DNA of 64,000 nucleotides, taken from Candidatus Aminicenantes bacterium UBA1061 (GTDB lineage Bacteria > Acidobacteriota > Aminicenantia > Aminicenantales > Saccharicenantaceae). Made by a program: the position numbers and the translations under genes. Shown in pieces: positions 34,641 through 43,700 of the stretch (within the stretch, counting starts at the first letter, position 1; each line of letters opens with the position of its first letter). The stretch spans positions 173,318 through 237,317 of the forward strand of contig DCDG01000018.1 in assembly GCA_002316315.1 (NCBI GenBank). The letters run 5' to 3'. The notes under the pieces were generated by a model, which had not been told where the DNA came from, made no database searches, and saw only the letters and a list, made by a program, of their open reading frames with translations.

Positions 34641-36983
34641 ATGGAACCATTAAGCGAATCAGATACCAGGGCGAAACTTATCGATCCAGCTCTCCATCAG
34701 ATCGGCTGGACGGAAGACCTTATTCATCGTGAGGAGACAGCTTGTGCGATTGACATAATAGATGGGAAGCCAAAGCGCAGAAGCCGCGGCAGGATCGATT
34801 ACCTTTTGCGCGTCAGAGTGAATATCAGAACTCAGCCGATAGCGGTTGCCTTGCTTGAAGCCAAAAAGAATACAGAACCGCCTGATAAAGGTCTGGAACA
34901 GGCCAAGAGATACGCCCGTTTGAATAATGTTCCATTCGTTTATTCATCTAACGGACACCTTTTTGTAGAATATGACAATTTAGCGGGTAAAACCTCTGCC
35001 CATCAATCGCTTGATAAATTCCCAACACCGTTAGAACTTCGACAGCGGTACGAGCAGGCGTTAGGTTTCTCTTTAGAGAGCGAGAAGGCCAGGCCTCTTC
35101 TTATCCCCTATCCTGGTGGAGAAGCGACGAGGCGCTATTACCAGGATGCTGCTATAAGAGCCGCGCTGAAAAAGATTGCCCAGGGTAGAAATCGCCTTTT
35201 GCTTTATCTGGCTACTGGTTCAGGAAAAACTTTTATCGCTGTTCACCTATTAAAGAAAATTGCCGAAGCCGGGCAACTCCGCCGGGCGCTCTTTGTCTGT
35301 GACCGTGATGAATTGCGGAGTCAGGCTCTAAATGCTTTTCAAAATGTTTTTGGGGCTGATGCAGCCGAGGTAACCTCTTCCAATCCCCAAAAGAATGCCC
35401 GGATACTCATTGCTACCTATCAGACGCTCAACGTTTCCGGAGAAGATGAAGATGCCAAATTTTTCATCGAAAACTACCCTGAGAATTACTTCAGTCATAT
35501 TATTATTGATGAATGTCATAGAAGCGCCTGGGGCAAGTGGAGCATCATTCTTCAGAGAAATCCTGAAGCCATCCAGATTGGGCTGACCGCCACTCCGCGC
35601 CAGTGGGAAACCGGAACTGGAGGAGATGAAGCCGAAGGAGATAAAGCCATCACCGCTAACAACATTAGATACTTCGGTGAGCCGGTATATGAATATGACA
35701 TGGCTCAAGGCATCGAAGATGGTTATCTTCCAGCCTGCGAAGTTATCAGGCGCGATATAAATCTTGACTTAAGTGGAATAACTAAAGAACAGATTGAGGC
35801 TCTTGGTGCCAAAGATGCCACTACCGGGCAACCTGTCCCCATAGACGAAACGAGAGACGTCTACAAAGCCCAATCTTTCGAGGATATTATTCAATTGCCA
35901 GATAGAGTTAAGGCTATGTGCCAGGACCTGTTTGAGATGTTAATTGCAACTGGCGGACCTCATCAAAAAACAGTTATCTTCTGCACGCGTGATACGCATG
36001 CTGATGCAGTTGCGGCCGGGATGAACAACCTTTACGCTGACTGGTGTGAACGAAATGGCCAGAAGCGCCTTGATCCCTATACTTTTAAATGCACCGCTTC
36101 CGTTCAGGGAAGCCAGTATATAGCTGATTTGCGTGGTTCAGAACGGAGCCATTTTATCGCTACTACCGTTGATTTAATTACCACCGGCGTTGACATCCCA
36201 ATCTTACGAAACGTAGCCTTTTTCAAATATGTCAATTCGCCTATAGCCTTTCAGCAGATGCTGGGAAGAGGCTCGAGAATCCATCTGCCTACCAATAAAT
36301 TGATGTTCAGGGCCTATGATTATACCAATGCTACCAGGCTTCTGGGTAAATCACTGACGGTTAAACCAGAGCCGACCAGAGAGCCTAAGGAGCCCGCAGA
36401 AGAACCGCAGAAGGAACAGATAATTCGGGTGGAGGGATTTGAGGTTCATATAAATCCTGCTGGAAAATACATTGTGACTAAAGTAGGAAATAGCCTGGGA
36501 ATGGTTACTGTCGAAGAATACTCTCAAATGATCGCTTCCCGGCTTACAGAAAAAGTTAAAACAGTTGATGAGTTGCGTGCTTGCTGGATAGAACCTCAGC
36601 AACGGAAAGAGCTTATAGATTATCTGCCAGATGATGGAGCAGGCTTACGCCTGTTAAGTCAGCTAAGAGAGCAACAGGACAGCGACCTTTTCGATATTCT
36701 GGCAGAAATTGGATTTGGCACAGCCCCCAAGAGCCGGCAAGAAAGAGTTTTTTCCTTTGAATATAAAAATAAAGACTGGCTGGACAGATTTCCTCAGGAC
36801 ACCAGAAATACTTTACTGGCTCTGGCCAATCAGTTTAAAAAAGGTGGCATTGATGAACTGGAGAACCCTCATATCTTTCAAATACCTGAAGTCATCAAAG
36901 GAGGAGGACTCGAGGCCCTAAAGCTTCTCGGAAAACCTGAGGAGGTCATTATTGAAACTAAAAGAAGATTGCTGGCAGCATAA
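34641..36983 (+). CDS. hsdR: Type I restriction enzyme R subunit (HsdR)
   Basis: A 780-residue motor-nuclease. The PD-(D/E)xK nuclease is seen as D53 and E73-A-K75 (VALLEAKK), followed by the type I QxxxY motif (Q87-Y91). The helicase core has Walker A ATGSGKT (191-197), DECH (290-293), GLTATPR and the C-terminal GRGSR motif. The C-terminal 150 residues are the EcoEI-type R tail. HsdR translocates DNA and cuts unmodified foreign DNA with HsdM and HsdS. I use ATG 34641 (GGTGG site 5 nt upstream); an in-frame GTG at 34632 lies inside that site. It is the first gene of the operon. Confidence 0.93.
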   Translation: MEPLSESDTRAKLIDPALHQIGWTEDLIHREETACAIDIIDGKPKRRSRGRIDYLLRVRVNIRTQPIAVALLEAKKNTEPPDKGLEQAKRYARLNNVPFVYSSNGHLFVEYDNLAGKTSAHQSLDKFPTPLELRQRYEQALGFSLESEKARPLLIPYPGGEATRRYYQDAAIRAALKKIAQGRNRLLLYLATGSGKTFIAVHLLKKIAEAGQLRRALFVCDRDELRSQALNAFQNVFGADAAEVTSSNPQKNARILIATYQTLNVSGEDEDAKFFIENYPENYFSHIIIDECHRSAWGKWSIILQRNPEAIQIGLTATPRQWETGTGGDEAEGDKAITANNIRYFGEPVYEYDMAQGIEDGYLPACEVIRRDINLDLSGITKEQIEALGAKDATTGQPVPIDETRDVYKAQSFEDIIQLPDRVKAMCQDLFEMLIATGGPHQKTVIFCTRDTHADAVAAGMNNLYADWCERNGQKRLDPYTFKCTASVQGSQYIADLRGSERSHFIATTVDLITTGVDIPILRNVAFFKYVNSPIAFQQMLGRGSRIHLPTNKLMFRAYDYTNATRLLGKSLTVKPEPTREPKEPAEEPQKEQIIRVEGFEVHINPAGKYIVTKVGNSLGMVTVEEYSQMIASRLTEKVKTVDELRACWIEPQQRKELIDYLPDDGAGLRLLSQLREQQDSDLFDILAEIGFGTAPKSRQERVFSFEYKNKDWLDRFPQDTRNTLLALANQFKKGGIDELENPHIFQIPEVIKGGGLEALKLLGKPEEVIIETKRRLLAA

Positions 36984-38037
36984 GAGGAATGAGGAAGCCG
37001 GAAGCCGGAATGCGGAAGCCAGAATGAAGAATGAGAATTTAAAAGAAAGAACAAAGCAATTTGCTGATAAAGACAGCCCTGAAAAACAAATGAAAAGAGC
37101 TGAAGTTTTTCAATCCGAATTCCGAAATCAGAAATCCGAAATTATAAATTTTATGGTAGCAAATGCCATCTACCCTTTTTGGAGTAAAAATGGAAATGTT
37201 TTTCTAAGATGCTCCAGAAAAGGGTTACTGACGCCGGAGAGAAGAAGTGAGATCGTCCGGCAGCTTGGCATCAAAACGCCAGGAGAATGCCTTGAATTAA
37301 GAGACTGGATTAAAAAAGAGGTGGCAGAGAAGAGGTTAAACCGACCTATAAAAGACTGGATAGAAGAAGAAAGGCCCAGGGAAATGCTGGCAAAACAAGG
37401 AGCTGAGAATCTGCCTTTGTCAAAACTCCTGGCCATAATCTTAAGGACAGGCAAAGAAGGTCTAAGTGCCGAGGAGCTGGCTAAAATATTACTTAACCGC
37501 TTTGGCTCGCTCCGGGCCATAGATTTAGCCTCTATTTCTGAGTTATCCAGTATTGACGGCGTGGGAGTTACCAAGGCTGTCCAGATTAAAGCGGCCCTGG
37601 AACTGGGCAAAAGGTTCTCCAAAGAAAAAGCCGCTGCCAGAAAAAAACTCAAAAAACCTGACGACGTTATTGACTATGTAGCTGAATACTATGGACTTTA
37701 TCTGAGGGACAAAGAAAAAGAATTTTTTAATGCCATTCTTTTGGATATCAAGAATAAGCCGGTTGACCATATTGAGATAAGTAAAGGTAGCGTCAATGCA
37801 GCAGTAGTCGATCCAAAGGAAATTGTCAAAGCTGCCTCGCTCAAGTCTGCCTCTTCCATCATACTTGTTCATAATCACCCTTCAGGAGAGACTTCCCCTT
37901 CTCAAAATGACATTGAATTAACCAATCAAATTGTTTCTGCCTGTGCGGTTATCGGGGTGAAGGTCTTAGACCACATAATTATCGGTAAAAATATTGAGGA
38001 CTTTTACAGTTTTGCTAAGGAAGGACTTATAAAATGA
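36952..38037 (+). CDS. RadC/JAB-domain protein with repeat-derived N-terminus, within the restriction operon
   Basis: The frame starts at TTG 36952 behind an AGGAGG site inside hsdR (32-nt overlap). Residues 1-67 are hydrophilic and mostly encoded by dispersed repeats (EEAGSRNAEAR, FRNQKSEI), so translation may really begin at ATG 37153. A region of about 75 residues is unassigned (FWSKNGNVFLRCSRKGLLTPE). The RadC helix-hairpin-helix domain follows (ENLPLSKLLAIILRTG, SIDGVGVTKAVQIKAALELG), then the MPN/JAB metal-binding domain with HNHPSG (from H307) and D319. RadC-like proteins occur with mobile and defence loci; despite the name, a repair role is unproven. The stop overlaps the next start as ATGA. 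Confidence 0.8.
   Translation: MKLKEDCWQHKRNEEAGSRNAEARMKNENLKERTKQFADKDSPEKQMKRAEVFQSEFRNQKSEIINFMVANAIYPFWSKNGNVFLRCSRKGLLTPERRSEIVRQLGIKTPGECLELRDWIKKEVAEKRLNRPIKDWIEEERPREMLAKQGAENLPLSKLLAIILRTGKEGLSAEELAKILLNRFGSLRAIDLASISELSSIDGVGVTKAVQIKAALELGKRFSKEKAAARKKLKKPDDVIDYVAEYYGLYLRDKEKEFFNAILLDIKNKPVDHIEISKGSVNAAVVDPKEIVKAASLKSASSIILVHNHPSGETSPSQNDIELTNQIVSACAVIGVKVLDHIIIGKNIEDFYSFAKEGLIK
36991..37143 (+). repeat. Dispersed short repeats inserted at the start of the RadC-like frame
   Basis: Quasi-tandem GGAAGCCGGAATGC-type units occupy about 36991-37035, and CCGAAATC-type units occupy about 37111-37143. A third GCGGAATGCAGAATT unit is at about 38052-38070, at the start of the AlbA_2 gene. 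Such units are known to me as widespread intergenic repeats in uncultured bacteria. Confidence 0.6.
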
Positions 38038-39422
38038 AGGCCGATTTTGGACTGCGGAATGCAGAATTAAAAAGACTATTGCAAACAGGAGAAACTGAAA
38101 CAGTAGAATTCAAGGAAAAACTCAATGACTCTTTTTACCAAACCATTTCGGCTTTGGCTAATACCAAAGGCGGAACGATTGTCCTCGGTGCCAGCGATAA
38201 GAATAAAATCACCGGTATTGAAAAATCAGGGGAATTTTTGGCTGACTTGACTAATCGCATAATAAACAAGCTATCAATATATCCCGATATTAATACACTT
38301 GACATCAATCACCAACGGGTGCTGATAATTAATGTTGCCCGTTCAAGCTATCCTGTCTCCTATGAGGGAAAGTATTATGAGCGGGTTGGGAATACAACCA
38401 GATTAATGAGTCACAAAAAGCTGCAGGTCTTTATGCAGGCCAGAAACACCTGGGATGCGATTCCTGGAGAATTTAGCCCGCAAGAAATAGACAGGGAGAC
38501 GGTAGAGGAATTTGTCCAACTGGCCATACAAAACAAGCGATTAAGTGAGATATCTGCCAAAGACTCGGTCGAAATTGTTCTGAGGAAGCTCGGGCTGCTG
38601 GTTGATGGAAAATTGACTAATGGAGCAATTCTCCTCTTCGGAAAAGATCCGCAGAAATATTTTATTAATTTATCCGCAAGAATCGGCAGGCTAAAGGATG
38701 ATATAACCATTATCGATGATAAATGGGCTAGAGGAAACCTTTTCCGGCAGTTTAATGAAACCATGAGCATTATCCGGCAGGATATCAGCGTTCGCTATGA
38801 AATTAAGGAGATACAAAGGAAGGATATCTGGGATTATCCTCTTACCGCTATTCGTGAAGCTGTGCTTAATGCCCTTATCCACCGGGACTATTTCAATATA
38901 GCCAATTTTATTCAGATTAAGATCTATGATGACTACATCTGGTTCCATAACCCTGGAGGCCTCCCCGAAGGAATTACTGTTGATCAGTTAAAAAGTCCCC
39001 ACAATTCAGTTTTTAGAAATCCACAGATTGCCAAAGTCTTTTATCTGGCCGGTTTTATTGAACAATATGGAAGCGGAACAGTCAGGATGCTCGAGTGGCT
39101 TAAGGAAGAAGGACTGCCAGAACCGGAATATAAAGAAGAGATGGGCGGATTCTCGGTGTATTTCTATAAGGATATTTATACAGAAGATAACCTGATAAAA
39201 ATGGGATTAAAGGATAGACAGATTAAGGCCGTAATGTATGTCAAGGAAAGAGGAAAGATTACAAATAAGGAGTATCAGAAGTTAACTAAAGTCTCCAAAC
39301 CAACAGCCACAAGGGATTTTGCTGAATTGGTGCAGAAAAACATCTTTATTCTCATGGGTAAAGGAAAAAGAGACACAAATTATACTCTCATTAAGCCAAA
39401 AATGAGCCAAAAAGGAATCTAG
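38034..39422 (+). CDS. AlbA_2 (Schlafen-type) DNA-binding domain / GHKL ATPase-like / winged-helix protein
   Basis: A 462-residue protein. The AlbA_2 domain (about 12-130) has ETVEFKEKL, ALANTKGGTIVLGASD and YYERVGNTTRLMS. The HATPase_c_4 region (about 255-370) has REAVLNALIHRDY and GSGTVRMLEWLKEEGLPEP. A C-terminal winged helix (about 390-455) has KERGKITNKEYQKLTKVSKPTATRDF. This architecture was once annotated as RecG-like and is frequent beside type I restriction genes; it is likely a transcriptional or DNA-binding regulator. The first eight residues come from a repeat unit. The start is coupled to the RadC-like gene by ATGA. Confidence 0.85.
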   Translation: MKADFGLRNAELKRLLQTGETETVEFKEKLNDSFYQTISALANTKGGTIVLGASDKNKITGIEKSGEFLADLTNRIINKLSIYPDINTLDINHQRVLIINVARSSYPVSYEGKYYERVGNTTRLMSHKKLQVFMQARNTWDAIPGEFSPQEIDRETVEEFVQLAIQNKRLSEISAKDSVEIVLRKLGLLVDGKLTNGAILLFGKDPQKYFINLSARIGRLKDDITIIDDKWARGNLFRQFNETMSIIRQDISVRYEIKEIQRKDIWDYPLTAIREAVLNALIHRDYFNIANFIQIKIYDDYIWFHNPGGLPEGITVDQLKSPHNSVFRNPQIAKVFYLAGFIEQYGSGTVRMLEWLKEEGLPEPEYKEEMGGFSVYFYKDIYTEDNLIKMGLKDRQIKAVMYVKERGKITNKEYQKLTKVSKPTATRDFAELVQKNIFILMGKGKRDTNYTLIKPKMSQKGI

Positions 39423-39446
39423 TGAGCCAAAAATGAGCCAAAAAGG
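39395..39446 (+). repeat. 21-bp direct duplication spanning the AlbA_2 stop codon
   Basis: Identical 21-bp copies at 39395-39415 and 39426-39446 have a period of 31 bp, with the TAG stop between them. The period is not a multiple of three, so the second copy is read in another frame. Confidence 0.85.
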
Positions 39447-39553
39447 TAGAAGCATCAAAAGGACAAAAATGAAAGGACTAAAACAAGGAAAAGAAACAAT
39501 TAACGAAGGCACTCAGGGCCACCAGAGGTAACAAATGAGGCAAATGGTGAACA

Positions 39554-40192
39554 ATGCAAACTAATATAAATAATTCCCAAAACAAAAATGAACCCTACAA
39601 TCTTCCCCCCGGCTGGAAATGGGTAAGATTGGGCGATGTATGTGAGATCGATACCAACCCTGTCTTACCCCAAAGCTCAGAAGCCAAACGGCTACCATAT
39701 ATCGGATTAGAAGATATTGAGAGTGGAACGGGGAAAGTTATGGGGAATAGAAGCAACGAAGATAATAAGAACGTGCGAAGTATCACTTTCATGTTTGATT
39801 CCCGGCATGTCCTTTATGGGAAACTAAGGCCATATTTAAATAAGGTGGTAACGCCTACCTTTGTAGGGCGATGCTCAACAGAGCTGCTACCTTTATTGCC
39901 AAAAGAAAATTGTTATCGTTATTATTTGGCATGGCTACTTAGGCGGTCTGAAACTGTTGAATATGCGATGCGTCACAAAACTGGCACAAGAATGCCAAGG
40001 GCAGACATGGATAATCTTTTCAAAATGCTGGTTCCTTTGGCTCCGATGCCATCGCAGCGCCGAATTGCCGCAAAGCTCCAAGAACTTATGAACGACATTG
40101 AGAGTGCTCGCAATGCCTGCGAAAAGCAACTTGAAACAATCAATGTCTTACCAGAGGCAATTTTAAAAAAGGCTTTCAGAGGTAAGATATGA
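39554..40192 (+). CDS. hsdS: Half-size type I specificity subunit (HsdS) with one target-recognition domain
   Basis: A 212-residue HsdS. It begins like a canonical subunit (LPPGWKWVRLGDVCEID), carries one target-recognition domain (about 20-165, with YGKLRPYLNK and GTRMPRADMDNL) and one coiled-coil conserved region (SQRRIAAKLQELMNDIESAR), ending EAILKKAFRGKI. Normal HsdS has two such halves and about 400 residues. Half-size subunits are known to act as dimers and recognise symmetric split sites. The ending looks natural, not frameshifted, because the TGA overlaps the start of the next gene (ATGA). Confidence 0.88.
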   Translation: MQTNINNSQNKNEPYNLPPGWKWVRLGDVCEIDTNPVLPQSSEAKRLPYIGLEDIESGTGKVMGNRSNEDNKNVRSITFMFDSRHVLYGKLRPYLNKVVTPTFVGRCSTELLPLLPKENCYRYYLAWLLRRSETVEYAMRHKTGTRMPRADMDNLFKMLVPLAPMPSQRRIAAKLQELMNDIESARNACEKQLETINVLPEAILKKAFRGKI

Positions 40193-40737
40193 ATCAGGTT
40201 AACATTTTTATCAGCCATGCCTCTGACGCTGATTGTGAGTGTCAATCTATCAAGGAGATTATAAACGAAGAAACAAAAAACCATTTTTCAACCCATGGAT
40301 ATAACTTTAAACCAATATGTTGGAAAGATCTTATGCCTGGTATTGGAAAGCCACAAGAAGAAAAAATTGACCCAGAAATAATTGATCAAAATTGTAAATT
40401 GGTCATTTTAATCCTAAAAAATAGTCTTGGTACTAGGAAAAAAGATAATAAAACTGGTATCGAACATGAATATGACCTAGCTAAATATTTAAGCAAAGAA
40501 ATAATGATATATCGTTGTGATTTTCTTATAAGACCTTCCCAGATTGAACCACAGCAATTGCTAGAAACAAATGAATTTATTTCAATAGCAAAAACCGAAG
40601 GACTTATAGTAGAAAGAATTTCTTTAATGGATGAGCTTGGTAGAATTTTCCGTAGTAACTTTTCACAATGGGCTCAAAAGCTCATAAACTCCCGACAGAA
40701 TATCAGTGAATTTAACCGGTATAATAGAGGATTCTAA
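40189..40737 (+). CDS. Small TIR-like (toll/interleukin-receptor-type) putative effector protein
   Basis: A 182-residue protein not assigned confidently to a named family. The N-terminal strand NIFISHASD resembles TIR box 1. WKDLMPGIGKPQEEKIDPEI matches the WxD-x-xPGxGxPQ pattern of TIR-like/DUF4062-type effector domains. CKLVILILKNSLGT is a core strand, and TGIEHEYDLAKYL gives a candidate catalytic glutamate (E92 or E94), as in NAD+-cleaving TIRs. The C-terminal 80 residues are helical. It starts by ATGA overlap with hsdS and ends 2 nt before the STAND gene, so it is likely the effector for that sensor. The DNA is AT-rich compared with hsdM. Confidence 0.65.
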   Translation: MNQVNIFISHASDADCECQSIKEIINEETKNHFSTHGYNFKPICWKDLMPGIGKPQEEKIDPEIIDQNCKLVILILKNSLGTRKKDNKTGIEHEYDLAKYLSKEIMIYRCDFLIRPSQIEPQQLLETNEFISIAKTEGLIVERISLMDELGRIFRSNFSQWAQKLINSRQNISEFNRYNRGF

Positions 40738-40739
40738 AA

Positions 40740-43700
40740 ATGCAAAGGGAAATAGTTGGCCAACAATACTTTTACCCTAAAGTGAAGGAGATCGTTTCCG
40801 AAGCTTTGAAAATAAATGATAAAGGCAAAGTGATACTTATCCTCGGTCAACCTGGTAGTGGTAAGAGTGTGTTTATCAATCAGCTTTATGATGGCCTTAA
40901 GGAAAAGGGGGTAGAATATTTTACTCCAATAAGAGCAGAGTTTCTGCGAGAAACAGATTCGCCACAAGAAATCTATGAGTCATTTCAACAAGTAAAGGAA
41001 GAAGATAAACCTAAAGTTTTGTTATTGGATTCTTTGGATGTTTTGGCTTATAGCCGTAGAAAAGAACTACAAGAATGGCTTTTTTATATAGATAAGTTAA
41101 AAACTATAAAGGGAATGACTGTGGTTTGTGCGTCGAGAAGTTTTGAAGCAGAGCATTTATTCCCAATGAATCAACAGGAGTGGTCTGATAAAATATCTAT
41201 TGAACTTTTACCTGATGAATTTATAAATAAGGTTTTAATTAAATTAAATTATGATTATAAATCTATTCCTTTGAAACTCCGTGACTTTCTTAAAGTGCCT
41301 TTGCACCTAAAGATAGCCGCAGAGATTATTCAGAATGGCGGTGACCTGAATAAAATTTCTAATTTACAGGGCCTTTATGCAAAATTATGTGAATTATTGG
41401 ATCTCTCAACGGAAGAAATGATTTTGCTATCTGAATTAGCAGACCTCATGATCGACAGGAGGACTATTTATTTATCCTATCCCTCTATTAACGCTCAATT
41501 ATTAGATAATATTAAAAAAATGGAAAGGCCTGGAAGTGCAGGTATCATTCAGGTTGATTCTAAAAATCAGAGAGTGAGTTTTTCTCACCAGACCTTAATT
41601 GACTACTTTTCTGCCTGGAAGGTCATTTATGAAAATAAAACAATAATTGAATTCGTCTTAGAGCATAAACAGAGTTTGTTTATAAGACCCGTCCTCAGGC
41701 ATATATTAAGCTTTCTCCGTTTAAGTTCAGAAAAGAGACTTTTTGAAGAATTGGCTAACTTATTTTCAGATAATTACCTTGGTAACGAAATAGGATATAT
41801 ATCAAAGCCTGAACCAGTAAGAATGCATATCAAAACTGCGATACTTGCCAATATGGCTTCCTGGGGTGATCCTACGAATGAGGAAGGTAAATTTCTGTTA
41901 CGGCTATTTAAAGAACCAGAGAACGCACAAATATTAGCCATTCAATTTTTTAATAGTGGGCCAAATCCTGATTGGTTTAATGTTCTTAAGGAGATATATA
42001 TTCTTCCCATATTAAATAATAGAAACGAGTCGGATATAGAATACAGGATGATTTTGTCATTTTTAGTTAGAATCGCAAAGGACAAGCCATCGGAGATATT
42101 GGATATTTTAGAGTTAATATTAAATCGAGGCTATAGTAATACTCTTGACTCGTTTTTATTCAATGTATCAGATGTCCTATCCAGAGTAGAGTTAAGCAGT
42201 TCGCTTCAACAACGTTTCGTTTCTTGCCTTGAGCAAGCGATAAATAAAGGTTTCTTTAGATGGTACCATGAGTTAAAAACGCTATGTGTCAGCATAGCCA
42301 AATATTCCCCTGAGAAAGGACTTAAATTGTATTTAGATTCAGTTCTTGAGGAGTTAAATGCAAAGGAGACAAAAATTGTTTCATCGCAAGGAAGCTTAAC
42401 TGAATCTTTTGATGAAGTTTTACCTATAATATACGAGAAATTACCTTACAAAACTTTATGGGAGACTACCGACTTTTTTGAACAGATATTGGCAAACAGT
42501 TATTTAGGAGAAAAAAAGCTTCGGGATCACCCAGATGAGCTTCTATATTCGGAGCATAAACAGAGGTTCGGATTAGATGCTTTTTATAATTGGTATAAAA
42601 ATAAGATGATAGAATATTGTTCTAATCTTACGGAGGAAGCAAGACAATTAATAAAACAACTGGAGAAAAGTAAATGGGAGACTCAAAGGCAACTATCGAT
42701 CCTTTGTAAACTAAGAAACGTGGCCCATTTTAAGGATGATATTTTCAGATATGTCGAATTGGTTCTGAACAGTGATTTAAATGACACACAAATGTACCGG
42801 CAATCCGAGTTATTAAAAAGAGCAATTGAATGTGTCTTTGAAGTTATATCACCCTCAGAAAGGGACAAAATAATAGGTTCATTATTAAACTTCCAATTTG
42901 ATGATGAAATAAAAGTTAGAGAATGGATTTGGGAACAGCTTAATCATATCCCGAAGTCATATCGAGATGAGCGCATAAATAAAAGGCTTGAAGAGCTCAA
43001 AACAAAATATAATTTTCACGAATATAAATATGCCCCGCCAATTAAAACTTTTGGCGCTCATTGGGCTCATCCAATTATCACGGCTAACCAATTACGGATT
43101 AAAAGTCCGGATGAATTATATATGTTTCTTATAGAAAATCAAAATTTAAACGATAGATGGGATACTGAGCGAGATATATTTTATGGGGGAGTTAATGAAT
43201 TAGCTCAAGAAGTGGCGGATGTTTTTGTAGATGATTTAGATAAATATAAGAATACAATAGAAAAGCTGTCCAAAGACCTTAAAAATGATATATATATTGG
43301 ATGGTTTTTTACAAAGCTCTCACAGAAAGGTTTACATAGCGAGAAAGACATAGATTGGCTAATAGAACTTATCAATAGATTATATAAAAGAGAAACTTTA
43401 CAATTAGGAATAATCAGGTCACTTAGCAAGGAAGCAAACAATCTCTCTCATAGTCAATTTGATAGACTAAAAGGCATCCTATTCCACCTATCTGATGCCA
43501 ATGATCCAATAGAGGATAAATTCATTGAATACAGGAAACAAGGCTATTCTAATAACGCTCTTGCAGAAGGAATAAATTCTACAAGAGGCGAGCTTGTTAA
43601 GCTAGTTATTCAGCTTTTATCGAAGTTCAAAGATAACGTTTTATTTGATATTTTAGACAAACTTTCTAGGGATAAAACTATAAGCGTAAGAGCTGCCTTG

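Noticed and set aside
39431..39530. 32-codon frame starting at the second copy of the duplicated unit after the AlbA_2 stop
   Set aside because: Lys/Gln-rich, no ribosome site or domain; best explained as a by-product of the duplication.
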